Positions 11,191-21,700 of a DNA stretch of 64,000 nt are shown piece by piece. The position numbers were made by a program, and so were the translations under genes. Under the pieces are notes generated by a model that ran no database searches, was not told where the DNA came from, and saw only the letters and a list, made by a program, of their open reading frames with translations. Source of the stretch: Effrenium voratum (lineage: Eukaryota; Sar; Dinophyceae; Suessiales; Symbiodiniaceae). The number at the start of each line of letters is the position of its first letter. Within the stretch, counting starts at the first letter, position 1. The stretch is taken from NCBI GenBank assembly GCA_963377175.1, contig CAUJNA010001724.1:695001-759000 (forward strand). The letters run 5' to 3'.

Positions 11191-11665
11191 TCCTTTTTGA
11201 GTACCTTTTTGACACACTCCCAGTGTTTTGCGACACACGATTAGGAATGCGTAGGGGACAGGCCGCCTGGTCAAAGTCCTGCATGGGATCTCAAGAAGCC
11301 ATCCATAGAGACACAAACTGTGACTGATTAGCACCAAACGAGATCGAAGCACATCTCCGTGAGGTGGCGGGACGATCTGCCTGAATACGAACATGTTGAC
11401 GGCGATTGTCGCGAAAGCTGCGATGCAGGGTGAGCAAGGCAAAGCGCTTGAGATAGGGAGCGAACAACAATCAGGAATGTCATGGACACGATGCCAAAGT
11501 CTGAAGAATGGCAAAACGAGAACACGCTATGCGCTTGCTACAAAGGGCACCTAGCGCCGCCTTGTGCCCCCTTTAGAGGGTATCCCGGTGACTTCCCTGC
11601 TTCGATTCTAGATCTACCTCTCAAGTGTTTCATTCTGACAGATGAGAAAGAGGTTTGTGGGGGTT
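11191..11665. other. Unassigned
   Basis: Several overlapping ORFs on the minus strand (up to 140 codons) without a recognisable domain. Parts may be exons of the minus-strand gene proposed at 11919-12799, but no splice-consistent join could be settled by eye. Confidence 0.3.
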
Positions 11666-11780
11666 GATCAGTATTCTGTTCGGCCCCCAGGTTTGACCAT
11701 GGGTATTTTTTCTTTCATGTGGCTGAAATTGCAAGTCTTTTTAGTGGCTTCCCAACCAGTGGTCATCCTATGTATACCGG
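11666..11780 (+). repeat. Family V dispersed repeat
   Basis: 'ttgatcagtattctgttcgg', 'tgaccatgggta-tttttc', 'tggcttcccaaccagtg' and 'gtcatcctatg' match 23118-23229 in order at roughly 70 percent by eye. It could be a transposable element or a duplicated exon. Confidence 0.5.
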
Positions 11781-11798
11781 ATCTTGTGATCAACCAAT

Positions 11799-11918
11799 GT
11801 GGCCATGGGTCAAAAGCCCGTACCCCCAGTGAAAATCCCAATCCTCACAAAAATAGACTAAAATGGGTGGTGCACCTACCCGAAAAGGGTAGCATTGGTT
11901 TTGACCCACAGCCATGTG
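11799..11918 (+). repeat. Family G short repeat, candidate intron
   Basis: Inverted ends GCCATGGGTCAAAA and TTTTGACCCACAGCC. It lies immediately downstream, on the minus strand, of the exon-like segment 11919-12058. In the minus direction a GT is available (CT-GTGGGTC) but a paired AG is not clear. In the plus direction it has GTGG at the start and CACAG at the end. Confidence 0.65.
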
Positions 11919-12058
11919 AAGAAAGCTGAGTTGAAACCCTCAGATTCCGTCGCCCCTCTCCAATCCACGCCTAGGCCGGCGCGTCGCAGCATCGCCTCCT
12001 GAACCGCTTGCCTCGGTCTTTCAGAAGCGCTTAAGCTGACTGTGGTGACGCCAAACTC
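11919..12058 (-). CDS. Candidate internal exon 3 of an unnamed minus-strand gene
   Basis: Open from the AACTGAG end of the family F element at 12059 to the family G element at 11918. Translation starts EFGVTTVSLSASERPRQAVQ and continues with AMLRRAGLGVDW, an ordinary soluble composition. If the F element (12059-12161) is removed from GT to AG, this segment joins the preceding exon-like segment 12162-12283 in phase 0 without a stop. I do not recognise the product. The downstream splice site at the G element is not fixed. The alternative is chance open frame in GC-rich DNA. Confidence 0.45.
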
Positions 12059-12161
12059 CTCAGTTGCTTTCTGCTCCCCTGCTAAAAGTTGAACTTGTGG
12101 TTTCATGGAAAACCCATTCGCTGGCAAAAAGTTAAAGTCCTAACGTCCAACCAACATGCAC
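12059..12161 (-). repeat. Family F short repeat, candidate intron (GT-AG)
   Basis: On the minus strand it begins GTGCATG after CTTTG and ends AGGGGAGCAGAAAGCAACTGAG. It is 103 bp. The same boundaries recur in the copies at 9568 and 32403. Removing it keeps the flanking frames in phase 0. The 3' region has 'tttcatgaaaccacaag' and 'ttcaacttttagcagg', where TTCAAC could serve as branch point. Confidence 0.6.
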
Positions 12162-12283
12162 CAAAGAAACAGCCACGGAACGGCCAATTTCTGTCGGGTG
12201 GTTCACCAAACAACCGTCTTCCGTCAAACACTGTTTAGGAAACACCCAAAAGGAAATGCTTGTTCTGGGCCCCAGGTGGGCAA
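12162..12283 (-). CDS. Candidate internal exon 2 of the same minus-strand gene
   Basis: 122 bp open segment between the family O and family F elements. It enters with two bases of a split codon and leaves in phase 0. The translation includes AHLGPRTSISFWVFPKQCLT and VNHPTEIGRSVAVSL. Both junction phases fit the neighbours (phase 1 from 12439, phase 0 to 12058). The acceptor chosen is CAACAAG at 12284, which sits inside the O element's right flank. No domain is recognised. Confidence 0.45.
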
Positions 12284-12438
12284 CTTGTTGGACATGGGAA
12301 GTGATCAAAAGGTCCCATGAACATGGGGTGACCAGTAGGGAAACCACCCAAAGATGACTCAAACACCACTAAACGGGACAAGATACCCATGGCTCATTTT
12401 GGGGCCAGGAATATTGATCGACATTGATCAATCCCCAC
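12284..12438 (-). repeat. Family O short repeat, candidate intron
   Basis: On the minus strand it starts GTGGGGATTGATCAATG and ends near GACCTTTTGATCAC...CAACAAG. TTGATCAA-type sequences form the inverted ends. A second copy lies at 40854-40950. Splicing it out joins 12439-12714 to 12162-12283 in phase 1. Confidence 0.5.
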
Positions 12439-12714
12439 ATTCAAAACAAGTCGAGGGAAGCAGGCTTTCCCACGCGTTTGCCGGACATACTCGACCTGTC
12501 GCCAAAAGAGTATGTTCGATCAAACCACACCCGTAGCCATGCTGATCCACGTCCATCCGCCAAAGGACGGAGAGAATGCATGCTCCATGAAGTGCTCGTG
12601 CTTCCTTCAGCAATCTCGATGAATACACCTTGTTGATATCCAGGGCAAACCCCGAAACCTCAGAACGCCATTTGAACGAAGGTACCTCTTCATCTACCAG
12701 CAAGTTCAATTCCC
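12439..12714 (-). CDS. Candidate internal exon 1 of the same minus-strand gene
   Basis: 276 bp open segment bounded upstream by GAGCAG of a family E/F-like element (12715-12798) and downstream by the GT of the family O element. The translation runs through ELNLLVDEEVPSFKW, VSGFALDINKVYSSRLLKEA and MDVDQHGYGCGLIEHT without a stop for 91 codons, with a mixed, protein-like composition. I recognise no family. It enters in phase 1 and exits in phase 1. It is the longest non-repetitive exon candidate in this cluster. Confidence 0.5.
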
Positions 12715-12798
12715 CTGCTCAAAGTTTGACTTTGGATGGGTTAAATGGAAGCTACCCCTAAACCCTAAAAGCTTAAATTTTGAAGGGATAGCTGGCAC
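12715..12798 (-). repeat. Family E/F-like short repeat, candidate intron
   Basis: On the minus strand it begins GTGCCAGCTATCCC, like GTGGCTCCCAGCCATCC of family E, and ends CTTTGAGCAG. Length 84 bp, shorter than most E copies (110-125 bp). The upstream frame is open for 13 codons back to a TGA, so the preceding exon must be short or begin downstream of that stop. Confidence 0.5.
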
Positions 12799-13019
12799 CA
12801 ACTACTTCTGGCTGGATTGTTCCTGACTTGCTACTTCAACATGCGCTCGAAACTGCGATGCTCGGACGCCGGGCTTGCTGAATGGACGGTCAACCACCCA
12901 CACCTTAGTCACTTCACCCAAAGATGTCTGTAAACAGGAGGGAAGACAAAAAAGCTCGCAGACCCCCAGGATCCCCTCAAGATGTAATCAGAAATGCGAA
13001 GCATTCTATGGGAGTTGTT

Positions 13020-13376
13020 TGCCGCATGTGCGTGCGCGTGCGCGTGCGCGTGGGCGTGGGCGTGAGCGTGGGCGTGGGAGTGGGCGTGGGCGTGCGCGTG
13101 GGCGTGCGTGTGCGCGTGGGCGTGCGCGTGGGCGTGGGCGTGGTCGTGGGCGTGGGCGTGGGCGTGGGCGTGGGCGTGGGCGTGGGCGTAGGCGTGGGCG
13201 TGGGCGTGGGCGTGGGCGTGTGCGTGTGCGTGTGCGTGTGGGTGTGTGTGTGTGTGAGTGGGTGCGTGTGGGTGTGGGTGTGGGTGTGTGTGTGTGTGGG
13301 TGCGTGCGTGCGTGCGTGCGTGCGTGCGTGTGCGTGCGTGTGCGTGCGTGTGCGTGTGCGTGTGTGTGTGTGTGTC
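13020..13376. repeat. (GTGGGC)n and (GTGC/GT)n hexamer-dinucleotide tract
   Basis: About 350 bp of GTGGGC and GTGCGC variants grading into GT repeats. It produces large spurious ORFs (up to 338 codons) on both strands, rich in His-Ala, Thr-Pro, Val-Gly or Arg-Gly. Confidence 0.95.
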
Positions 13377-13611
13377 TGTACATGAAAGGGTTGAAGTGGG
13401 CATCCTTGGAAACAACAGCCACCAGAGGATAACAAACCAAAGGGTAAGTGCGTAAATGAGCTTGAGATTGGGATCCGCATGCAAGCCGAACTGTGGCCTC
13501 AAAAGTAGTCGCTCGCTCGTGGATGGGCACGGGCGAGCAGTGAGGGCCGGATTGTTTTTGTTGTTTTTATTTTTTTTATTAAAAAAAATATTTGGCACTG
13601 GGAGGCAAACC

Positions 13612-13671
13612 TTGCATTTGCTTAAGCCACTGGAAAACAAATATTCCTTTGAAACCAACTGGGGAAAATCA
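13612..13671 (+). repeat. Family B short repeat, partial
   Basis: 'gcatttgcttaagccactgg' and 'ctttgaaaccaactgggga' of family B. The right end is missing. Confidence 0.5.
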
Positions 13672-14614
13672 AAACATACTAGGAAAATGAAAGAAACAGG
13701 CATGGTCGACCTTACCGTGACGTTTACAATGGCTAAGTCACAGTCGTTGCATGACTTCGAGCCCGAAATGACCATGGTCTCCATGGCCGGTAGCCACACA
13801 GAGGTAGGCAGTGGCAGGTCTCGGAATTGGAGCCCCAACATGGCAGCAATCAAAATCCCACGGGAAGACAACACACTACACTCGCGAGCCTGAAGCTTGC
13901 TTTGCCACTGGCAGCCAAGGCTCATTCATAGCAACCTGAGGCGAAAACATGCCTGTCAATCCAACAGCCTCTCCAATGCAAGGGCCAGGCTGGACTTGCT
14001 TGAACTTGACATCGAATTGAAAGGCAAAACTGTTAAACACGCCCTCAAGCGAAGAGCTTACTTCCTCCCCAATCGCATTTCGCATGTCGTGGCCTATCTG
14101 CAAAACTCGCCCTGGCCTGTTCCACGCTGTGGTTTGTGCCCACTTGCAGGACTGCGATTTTTTGCAAGCTTCATTCTGTTCGGTTCCTCAAAGACCTTAC
14201 GTGCTGACAATCAACCGTCCTAGCTGTGGGAATATCTTATTGGGAATCCCCCTTGGAGACTCCAAAGTTTTGAGGTGTCCGACGCTGACGCGTCGAATGG
14301 CTGCCAACATGGCCAATGTGCGGCCTGCTCATGTGCTTTGGCCCCGCCTTCTCCACGCTGAGTGGGGGCTCCCCCTGCAAGGCAAAACACGGCAAAGCGC
14401 CGGACCCCCAATCGAAATTTCGCTGTGCCATGGGAAAGCAGAGGCACCAAACAAAAGGCCACATGCTTGCGATGAGAGAAGCCTGGCGTCGAGCACATGG
14501 CATCCAAACATAGCAATGATCAGTGCAGCTGTTTCAGCTGAAAGCAATTAATTGTGACACTGTCAGCAAACAGAAGATTCCTTTGTATACAAGGCCAGCT
14601 TGCAAAATGTCGAT
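13672..14614. other. Unassigned; a minus-strand frame at 13876-14103 looks protein-like
   Basis: The minus strand is open from about 14103 to 13876, with GVFNSFAFQFDVKFKQVQPG and IGEAVGLTGMFSPQVA. The composition suggests an exon, but no family is recognised and no short repeat fixes its ends. The rest shows overlapping ORFs without domains. Confidence 0.3.
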
Positions 14615-14720
14615 TATGACGATGATGATGCTGATGCTGCTGGTGCTGGTGGTGCTGGTTGTGCTGGTGGTGCTGGTGGTGCTGGTGGTGCTGGTGGTGG
14701 TGGTGGTGGTGGTGGTGGTA

Positions 14721-14757
<37 letters not shown>
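14615..14757. repeat. Trinucleotide tract (GAT, GCT, GGT blocks)
   Basis: Blocks of ATG, GCTGGT, GGT and finally (GCT)n. The minus-strand ORF reads poly-His/Gln and the plus-strand ORF poly-Val/Leu. Both are artefacts unless expressed. Confidence 0.95.
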
Positions 14758-14759
<2 letters not shown>

Positions 14760-15199
14760 GTTAAAATGATGCGGACCAGGGCCGGAAGGGAGACGTTCCA
14801 GCTCTGAGTCTTTTTCCGTCTCTCTCATTGGTTTTTGCGAGACATGAATGGGTTACTGACTCGTGCTGTTCCCAGCTCTGAAAACGAACCCTCAAAGCCA
14901 GACTTTGCTCGAGATCTCCCGCGAATACATCATACTGTGCTAGTTGTTTCGCCGTATTTCACAAGCCCCTGGTACCTTCGTGGCAGCTCGCGAAGGCATC
15001 GAAGACTGAGGCCTCCCTTCAGAAAAAGAAAGCAAAAGACTTCACAGTTCCTCTTAAAGAGGCCCTTTATTTGGCAAGGATGCAAAATGGCACCAAAGGA
15101 CTCTGTATCAAGGACCCTTGTCTGACAAGGATGCAAAATATATATACATTGTATACATGTATACATAATTCTATATATATATATATACACGTGTATATA
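14758..15199. other. Flank of the retrotransposon, AT microsatellite at right
   Basis: No gene recognised. From about 15139 the sequence is an AT-rich tract (TATATACA variants) into which the copia element appears to have inserted. Confidence 0.5.
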
Positions 15200-15380
15200 T
15201 GTTAAGATACATCCACCTGTACATGACACTGCCCATTTGTACATCAAGGCCTTGAGCCTACAAGTAGGCTACAGAAAGACTACAGCCCTTGCCCGCTGGA
15301 CAACAAGCGCCGAGCTGTCACATCACAGGTTTGACACATCTCGCTCATCAGGTGTTTACACAGTCAGTCCCACTTTTACA
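15200..15380 (+). repeat. Putative 5' LTR
   Basis: It starts TGTTAAGATAC and ends CTTTTACA directly before a tRNA-like primer-binding site. Copia LTRs typically begin TG and end CA, and 181 bp is within the known range. No second LTR is present in the window to confirm the boundaries. Confidence 0.6.
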
Positions 15381-15397
15381 TGGTAGCGGAGCAGTGG
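15381..15397 (+). other. Putative primer-binding site
   Basis: TGGTAGCGGAGCAGTGG resembles TGGTATCAGAGC, the site complementary to initiator methionine tRNA in many copia elements. It begins right after the putative LTR end. Confidence 0.65.
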
Positions 15398-15479
15398 TCC
15401 CTGGAACACGATCCACGATCACAACCCAGGGTGAGCTCCAACATACACCCACGGGTTCAGGTACACAGTAGTGAGCAAC

Positions 15480-16520
15480 ATGGCACAACAACAGCAACAG
15501 CAACAGGAACAGGAACAGCAGCTGGAAGGAACCCACAAATATAAGATATCACCACCACGGTTCACAGGAGAATACAACACCTTCGAAGAATGGAAGTACA
15601 AGATGACAGCATACTTGGGACTTCAAGACCCAGCATACAACAGACTGCTGAAGCAGTCAGAGCAATCAAAAGGACAAGTTACAAACGACCAACTTGAGAA
15701 TGCAGCACCTTCACAAGCAGTAGCAGAGCAATGAGTATAACTGAGCAACAACTTGCACTACCTCTTGGTGAGCACATGCCATGGACCAGCATCTACAATC
15801 TGCAGACAAAACATGCAAGGCAACGGATTTGAAACATGGCGGCTGATACATGCAAGGTACTCCATACCACTTGGTAAAAGGAGCATTGGGTACCTTACAC
15901 GGCTGCTAAAACCACAACTTGATGAACAGAAGTTCGAAGAGAGCTGTGCAACATGGGAGTTGCAACTCTCCAGATATGAACAGGACAACAACACACACTA
16001 CCAGATGCAGTCAAGATTGCAATACTGCTCAACGATACAAAAGGACCACTACAGCAACATCTACAGCTGCAAGCAGGAAACATCACAACATATGCACAGA
16101 TCATATCAATGGTGATCGACTACTACAGAGCGACAGCATCATTCACCAGGCTACAAGCAATCACATCAAGCAACAATAGCCAAGGACCAGCGCCGATGGA
16201 CATAGGAGCAACATGGTACAACAAAGGTAAAGGAAAGAAAGGCAGGCGCAAGGGCAAAGGAAAGCACAACAAAGGCAAAGGCTATGGCGGCTACGGGAAC
16301 AACTACAGCTACAACAACTACAAAGGAGGAAAAGGCAATCAACTACCGGTTGGACAAGGAAATTCATTCAAACGACAACAAGGATATGGCAAAGGAAAAG
16401 GATACAGCAACAAAGGAAAAGGCAAAGGAGCAAAAGGAAAACACGCAACAAATGTTTGCTACAGATGCGGACAACCAGGACACATGGCCAAACAATGCAG
16501 AGTGGCGATTTACAACTGCG
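15480..16520 (+). pseudogene. gag: Copia Gag, broken by stops and a frameshift
   Basis: The capsid-precursor Gag of a Ty1/copia element, which would package element RNA in cytoplasmic particles. ATG at 15480 is followed by a Gln-rich start, then ISPPRFTGEYNTFEEWKYKM. The frame is stopped at 15732 and 15738, resumes in the same frame (GNGFETWRLIHARYSIPLG), and shifts near 16000. A Gly-Lys-rich tail with a PMDIGA motif follows, then a CCHC zinc knuckle, CYRCGQPGHMAKQC, at about 16456-16500. The homology stops just after the knuckle, where the sequence flips to antisense pol. The Gly-Lys-rich tail is, from memory, common in dinoflagellate copia elements. Confidence 0.85.
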
Positions 16521-17382
16521 ATTGCTGATGTAGAGGCTCTCCTGTGCTGCTGTACCAATTGCGTACAGTTCTGATTCTGCTGATGAAAGTGCTATTGTTG
16601 CTTGTGTTCTGCTGCCATAGTGTACTGCTGCTCCAAAGAAGTACAGTACAAATCCTGTTGCGCTTTTCCTGGTTGTCTCGCATGATGCCCAGTTGGCATC
16701 TGTGTATGTGTCAATGTTCAGTGGAATTCGCTTGTCCTGTGTTTGTATCTTTGGTCGCAGGTTGTGTCGCATCTACCTTGTTCCGTTGAGGTATCTGATC
16801 ATGTGCTTGAGCTTCTTGTTGTCAAGTTGTGTTGGTGCTTGTAGTGATCTTGCTAGCTCTTTTGCTCCATAGCTGATGTCTGGTCGAGTGTATGATAGCC
16901 ATTGTATCTTGCCAACAAGCCGCCTGTATTGTTTGTGCTCTAGTAGTGCTTCATCTTCTGCCGTACCTTTCATGTGGCACTCCTGTTGACGGTGCTGGGT
17001 TGCATGTGGTCATTCCTGACTCTTCCAGGATGATGTCAACATAGTTGTTGTTCAAGCTGATGTCAATGTAGTCGCCTTTGTGTGAGATGTTCCTACCAAG
17101 GAAATGTAGTGTTGATCCAACTGTTAGGTCGCCTGTGTGTCTCAGCAGGACTTCTTTTTGTATCCTGCTGAAGAGCGTGTTGATGATGCTCTGTACTCCT
17201 ATGAAGAGGAGGTCGTCTACATAGATCATGATGTAGACTTGGCAGTCTTTTGATCTGTAGACATTGCTTTCTGTTGTGCATCTCACAAGTTCAAGTGTGA
17301 CTGTGAGAATGTGTGCTATGTGGTCTTGCCATTGTTTTGGTGATGATCGTAGGCCATAAATGGCTTTGTTCAGCCGCCACAT
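16521..17382 (-). pseudogene. pol: Copia reverse transcriptase and RNase H, truncated and broken
   Basis: On the minus strand, LNKAIYGLRSSPKQWQDH and the catalytic IYVDDLLF motif mark the reverse-transcriptase palm. After a frameshift near 16973 comes WLSYTRPDISYGAKELA (connection region), an in-frame stop at 16773-16775, and RNase H motifs (DTYTDANWASC, ALSSAESELYAIG). The RNase H stops at about 16527, next to the gag junction. The fingers part of RT, integrase and protease are absent. It faces gag, so no single transcript could produce a normal Gag-Pol. Confidence 0.9.
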
Positions 17383-17397
17383 TATGTCACTTTAACA

Positions 17398-17567
17398 ATA
17401 TATATATATATATGTATACCTGGTTCGCAGTGCGTGTGCAGCGCACATCTCTCCGCGCCTCGTGCAAAGAGCAAGGATCGGGCTCCACAAGGGCCTGTTG
17501 CAGCTGCGAAAGCTCAAAGCGGCAGGCAGGTCTGGGAAAAGCCTCCGGAAGCTGGTTTGATACTCTA
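17398..17567. other. AT microsatellite and unassigned flank
   Basis: TATATA tract (17398-17416) continuing the microsatellite on the other side of the copia insertion, then unassigned sequence. Confidence 0.6.
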
Positions 17568-17684
17568 CTCACTTCCTGAGTTGATGGTTCAAAACAAGCC
17601 CACACTTCTCGTTTGCCAGTCAAATGGTTTGTTTGTTTTTTGCTTTTTTCAAAAAGCTTAAAGTTCAGGAACTCAGGAAGTGAG
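17568..17684 (+). repeat. Family Z short repeat with inverted ends
   Basis: Ends ACTCACTTCCTGAGTT and AACTCAGGAAGTGAGT form a 16-bp inverted pair, about 117 bp apart. Right-end fragments recur at 48781-48811 and about 61945-61970. Confidence 0.75.
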
Positions 17685-17802
17685 TCTAGGCAAAACACAA
17701 GCCTCCTTGCCACATATTGTCTGTTGATGTCGAAAAGTTGAAAGCCAATGGGCCAAGAACCCTCGAAATACGCCAAGGACTCAAGGAGATGCAAACGCAC
17801 AT

Positions 17803-17909
17803 CTTCCATTTGGTTAAGACCCCTGGAAAAATATATTATTTCCAGTAGTGAAATCGATTCCCTTTGAAACCAACAGGGAAAAATAAACAATATTCGTAAG
17901 CAAATGGAG
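17803..17909 (+). repeat. Family B short repeat
   Basis: Ends CTTCCATTTGGTTAAG and CGTAAGCAAATGGA are an inverted pair. The interior has 'cccctggaaaaa', 'ttccagtagtgaaatcgatt' and 'gaaaccaacagggaaa'. On the minus strand the right end reads GTCTTAACCAAATGGAAG, with a branch-like CTTAAC before AG. Confidence 0.85.
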
Positions 17910-18719
17910 ACCTTGATTTCCTATTGGTTGATTGGTGTTGCACCTTGAGCTGTCCGCTCTCAAGCAGAGGCAAACGCCGAATGGTTCTTTGGGATCAGTC
18001 TGGCTAGTATGGTTTGCAGGGGTAACCCAACCCCTTTTTGCTGGGATCAACATGTGCGCGAAATGCTGCTGAGGGAGAAGCGACTTCTCAAGGCTCTTTG
18101 CCCTTCAGCAGGGCAGCACTTAATAAGGGTCTGCAAACATTTGGGTGTGGCTCAAAGTTGAGAAGGTCTAGGGTTGCGCATGTCTTAGTCTTTGGTCCCA
18201 TTTACCAAGGCGCCATCCTGCTACATTTGTTTGACAGCCATTTGAACATGTTCATCTTTTCAACTCGACCTCCCTTCCCCAGCAGCTCGGCAAAAAAACA
18301 AAAACAGGCCAAACTGGTTGTTTACAACTCAAACTCGGACCACACCCAACAAATATACCTTATACAACCTCTTTCAGGGGTAGCACGTATGTATACATAT
18401 ATATATATATATATATTTACACCTATATATATACATATACATATGTATATATATACATATACATATACCTATATATATATATATGCACGTGCTTTAGGGC
18501 TAAATGTGGAAGTGACAAGAACAAGTCCCAGGTCTCCAGCGAGTGACTCAGCCAGCGAGTCTTGGGCTTCGGCAGTGCCCTCCTTTGGCCGGCAGTTCTT
18601 CCACAGGACCGCCGTGCCCGCCTGCGCCAAAAAAACCCGCGGCTCCGTCCCCCCCAAAAAAACCCGCGGCTCTCCCAATAATGGTGGGTACAGAAAACAA
18701 CCAAGGTCTGCTTATTACT
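17910..18719. other. Unassigned with an AT microsatellite (about 18388-18485)
   Basis: The TATACA/TATA tract at 18388-18485 gives spurious Tyr-Ile ORFs. A duplicated 'aaaaaaacccgcggctc' occurs near 18630 and 18656. No gene recognised. Confidence 0.4.
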
Positions 18720-21700
18720 TTTGTATTTGTTCATGCCAGGCACCTGCTTCAACCTGTACTTGTTCATTCAAGGCACCTGCTTCAATCTGTATTTGTTCAT
18801 TCAAGGCACCTGCTTCAATCTGTATTTGTTCATCCAAGGCACCTGCTTCAATCTGTATTTGTTCATCCAAGGCACCTGCTTCAATCTGTATTTGTTCATT
18901 CAAGGCACCTGCGTCAACCTGTATTTGTTCATTCAAGGCAACTGCTTCAATCTGTATTTGTTCATAGCCAAGGCACCTGCTTCAAACTGTGTTTGTTTAA
19001 TATCAAGGCACCTAGCATCAATCTGTAAATTGTTATCAATCAAGGCACACTGCATTCAATCTGTATTTGTTCATCCAAGGCACCTGCTTCAACCTGTTCT
19101 TGTTCATTCAAGGCACCTGCTTCAATCTGTATTTGTTCATTCAAGGCACCTGCTTCAATCTGTATTTGTTCATCCAAGGCACCTGCTTCAATCTGTATTT
19201 GTTCATCCAAGGCACCTGCTTCAATCTGTATTTGTTCATTCAAGGCACCTGCTTCAATCTGTATTTGTTCATCCAAGGCACCTGCTTCAATCTGTATTTG
19301 TTCATACAAGGCACCTGCTTCAATCTGTATTTGTTCATTCAAGGCACCTGCTTCAATCTGTATTTGTTCAGTCCAGAGGCACCTGCTTCAATCTGTATTT
19401 GATTCATTCAAAGTGCACCTGCTTCAATCTGCATTTGTTTCATACCAAGGGCACCTGCTCTCAACCTGTTCATTGTTCCATTCAAGGACCCACTGCCTTC
19501 AATCTGTTTTGTTCATTCAAGGCACCATTCATCAATCTGTATTTGTTCAAAACCAAGGCACCTGCTTCAATCTGTATTATTGTTCATACCAAAGCACCTG
19601 CTATCAATCTGTAATTTGTTCACGGGCTGCCACCTCTTCAACCAGTATTTGGTATCCTATCAATGTTGCGTGTTGTATCCAATCTGTATTTGTTCATCCA
19701 AGGCACCTGCTTCAATCTGTATTTGTTCATTCAAGGCACCTGCTTCAATCTGTATTTGTTCATGCAAGGCACCTGTTTCAATCTGAATTTGTTCATTCAA
19801 GCCTGCTTCAATCTGTAATTGTTCATTCAAGCCACCTGCTTCAATTTGTATTTGTTCAATACCAAGGCAACCATGTCTTAACCTGTTCTTGTTCTTTCAA
19901 GGCACTGCTTCAATCTTTCACCAGATCCCATAAGGACCAGACCCAAAGGGGGCAAACGCGGGCAATCTGTAATTGTTCATCCAAGGCACCTGGCTTATGC
20001 AATTGTATTTGTTCATCCAAGGCACCTGCTTCAATCTGTATTTGTTCATTCAAGGCACCTGCTTCAATCTGTATTTGTTCATTCAAGGCACCTGCTTCAA
20101 TCTGTATTTGTTCATCCAAGGCACCTGCTTCAATCTGTATTTGTTCATTCAAGGCACCTGCTTCAATCTGCATTTGTTCATCCAAGGCACCTGCTTCAAC
20201 CTGTTCTTGTTCATTCAAGGCACCTGCTTATCTGTATTTGTTCATTCAAGGCACCTGCTTCAATCTGTATTTGTTCATCCAAGGCACCTGCTTCAATCTG
20301 TATTTGTTCATCCAAGGCACCTGCTTCAATCTGTATTTGTTCATTCAAGGCACCTGCTTCAATCTGTATTTGTTCATTCAAGGCACCTGCTTCAATCTGT
20401 ATTTGTTCATGCAAGGCACCTGCTTCAATCTGTATTTGTTCATCCAAGGCACCTGCTTCAATCTGTATTTGCTCATCCAAGGCACCTGCTTCAATCTGCA
20501 TTTGTTCATCCAAGGCACCTGCTTCAATCTGTATTTGTTCATCAAGGCACCTGCCTCAATCTGTATTTGTTCATGCAAGGCACCTGTTTCAATCTGAATT
20601 TGTTCATTCAAGGCACCTGCTTCAATCTGTATTTGTTCATCCAAGGCACCTGCTTCAATCTGTATTTGTTCATTCAAGGCACCTGCTTCAATCTGTATTT
20701 GTTCATCAAGGCACCTGTTTCAATCTGAATTTGTTCATTCAAGGCACCTGCTTCAATCTGTATTTGTTCATCCAAGGCACCTGCTTCAATCTGTATTTGT
20801 TCATGCAAGGCACCTGCTTCAATCTGTATTTGTTCATCCAAGGCACCTGCTTCAATCTGTATTTGCTCATCCAAGGCACCTGCTTCAATCTGCATTTGTT
20901 CATCCAAGGCACCTGCTTCAATCTGTATTTGTTCATGCAAGGCACCTGCCTCAATCTGTATTTGTTCATGCAAGGCACCTGTTTCAATCTGAATTTGTTC
21001 ATTCAAGGCACCTGCTTCAATCTGTATTTTTTCATCCAAGGCACCTGCTTCAATCTGTATTTGTTCATTCAAGGCACCTGCTTCAATCTGTATTTGTTCA
21101 TGCAAGGCACCTGTTTCAATCTGAATTTGTTCATTCAAGGCACCTGCTTCAATCTGTATTTGTTCATCCAAGGCACCTGCTTCAATCTGCAATTGTTCAT
21201 TCAAGCCACCTGCTTCAATCTGTATTTGCACCTGCTTCAATCTGTATTTGTTCAGTCAAGGCACCGACTTCAATCTGTATTTGTTCATGCAAGGCACCTG
21301 CTTCAATCTGTGCTTGTTCATTCGAGGCACCTGCTTTAATCTGTATTTGTTCATTCAAGGCACCTGCTTCAATCTGTATTTGTTCATCCAAGGCACCTGC
21401 TTCAATCTGTATTTGTTCATGCAAGGCACCTGCTTCAATCTGTATTTGTTCATGCAAGGCACCTGTTTCAATCTGAATTTGATCATTCAAGGCACCTGCT
21501 TCAATCTGTATTTTTTCATCCAAGGCACCTGCTTCAATCTGTATTTGTTCATTCAAGGCACCTGCTTCAATCTGTATTTGTTCATGCAAGGCACCTGTTT
21601 CAATCTGAATTTGTTCATTCAAGCCTGCTTCAATCTGTAATTGTTCATTCAAGCCACCTGCTTCAATTTGTATTTGCACCTGCTTCAATCTGTATTTGTT

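Larger units (their letters stand above)
15200..17397 (+). mobile_element. Rearranged Ty1/copia retrotransposon, gag and pol head to head
   Basis: A 2.2-kb unit bounded by TGTTAAG at left and TTAACA at right, with ATATA directly outside each end (the site is an AT microsatellite, so the duplication is weak evidence). From the left it holds a putative LTR, a primer-binding site and gag on the plus strand. It then switches at about 16505-16527 to RNase H and reverse transcriptase on the minus strand. Protease, integrase and the 3' LTR are missing. A complete copia element is about 5 kb with all domains on one strand. Origin by template switching, auto-integration or later inversion is possible. 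All coding parts are broken. Confidence 0.8.

Noticed and set aside
12530..12550. CCGTAGCCATGCTGATCC as a dinoflagellate spliced-leader relic
   Set aside because: It matches only the first part of the spliced leader and lies inside the exon candidate; chance is likely.
12909..13925. 338-codon minus-strand ORF rich in His-Ala and Thr-His
   Set aside because: It is produced by the (GTGGGC/GTGC)n tract, with no domain outside the repeat.
16521..17382. Independent second copia element in opposite orientation
   Set aside because: It has no LTR or primer site of its own, and the joint unit has matching TGTTAA/TTAACA ends, so one rearranged element is simpler.
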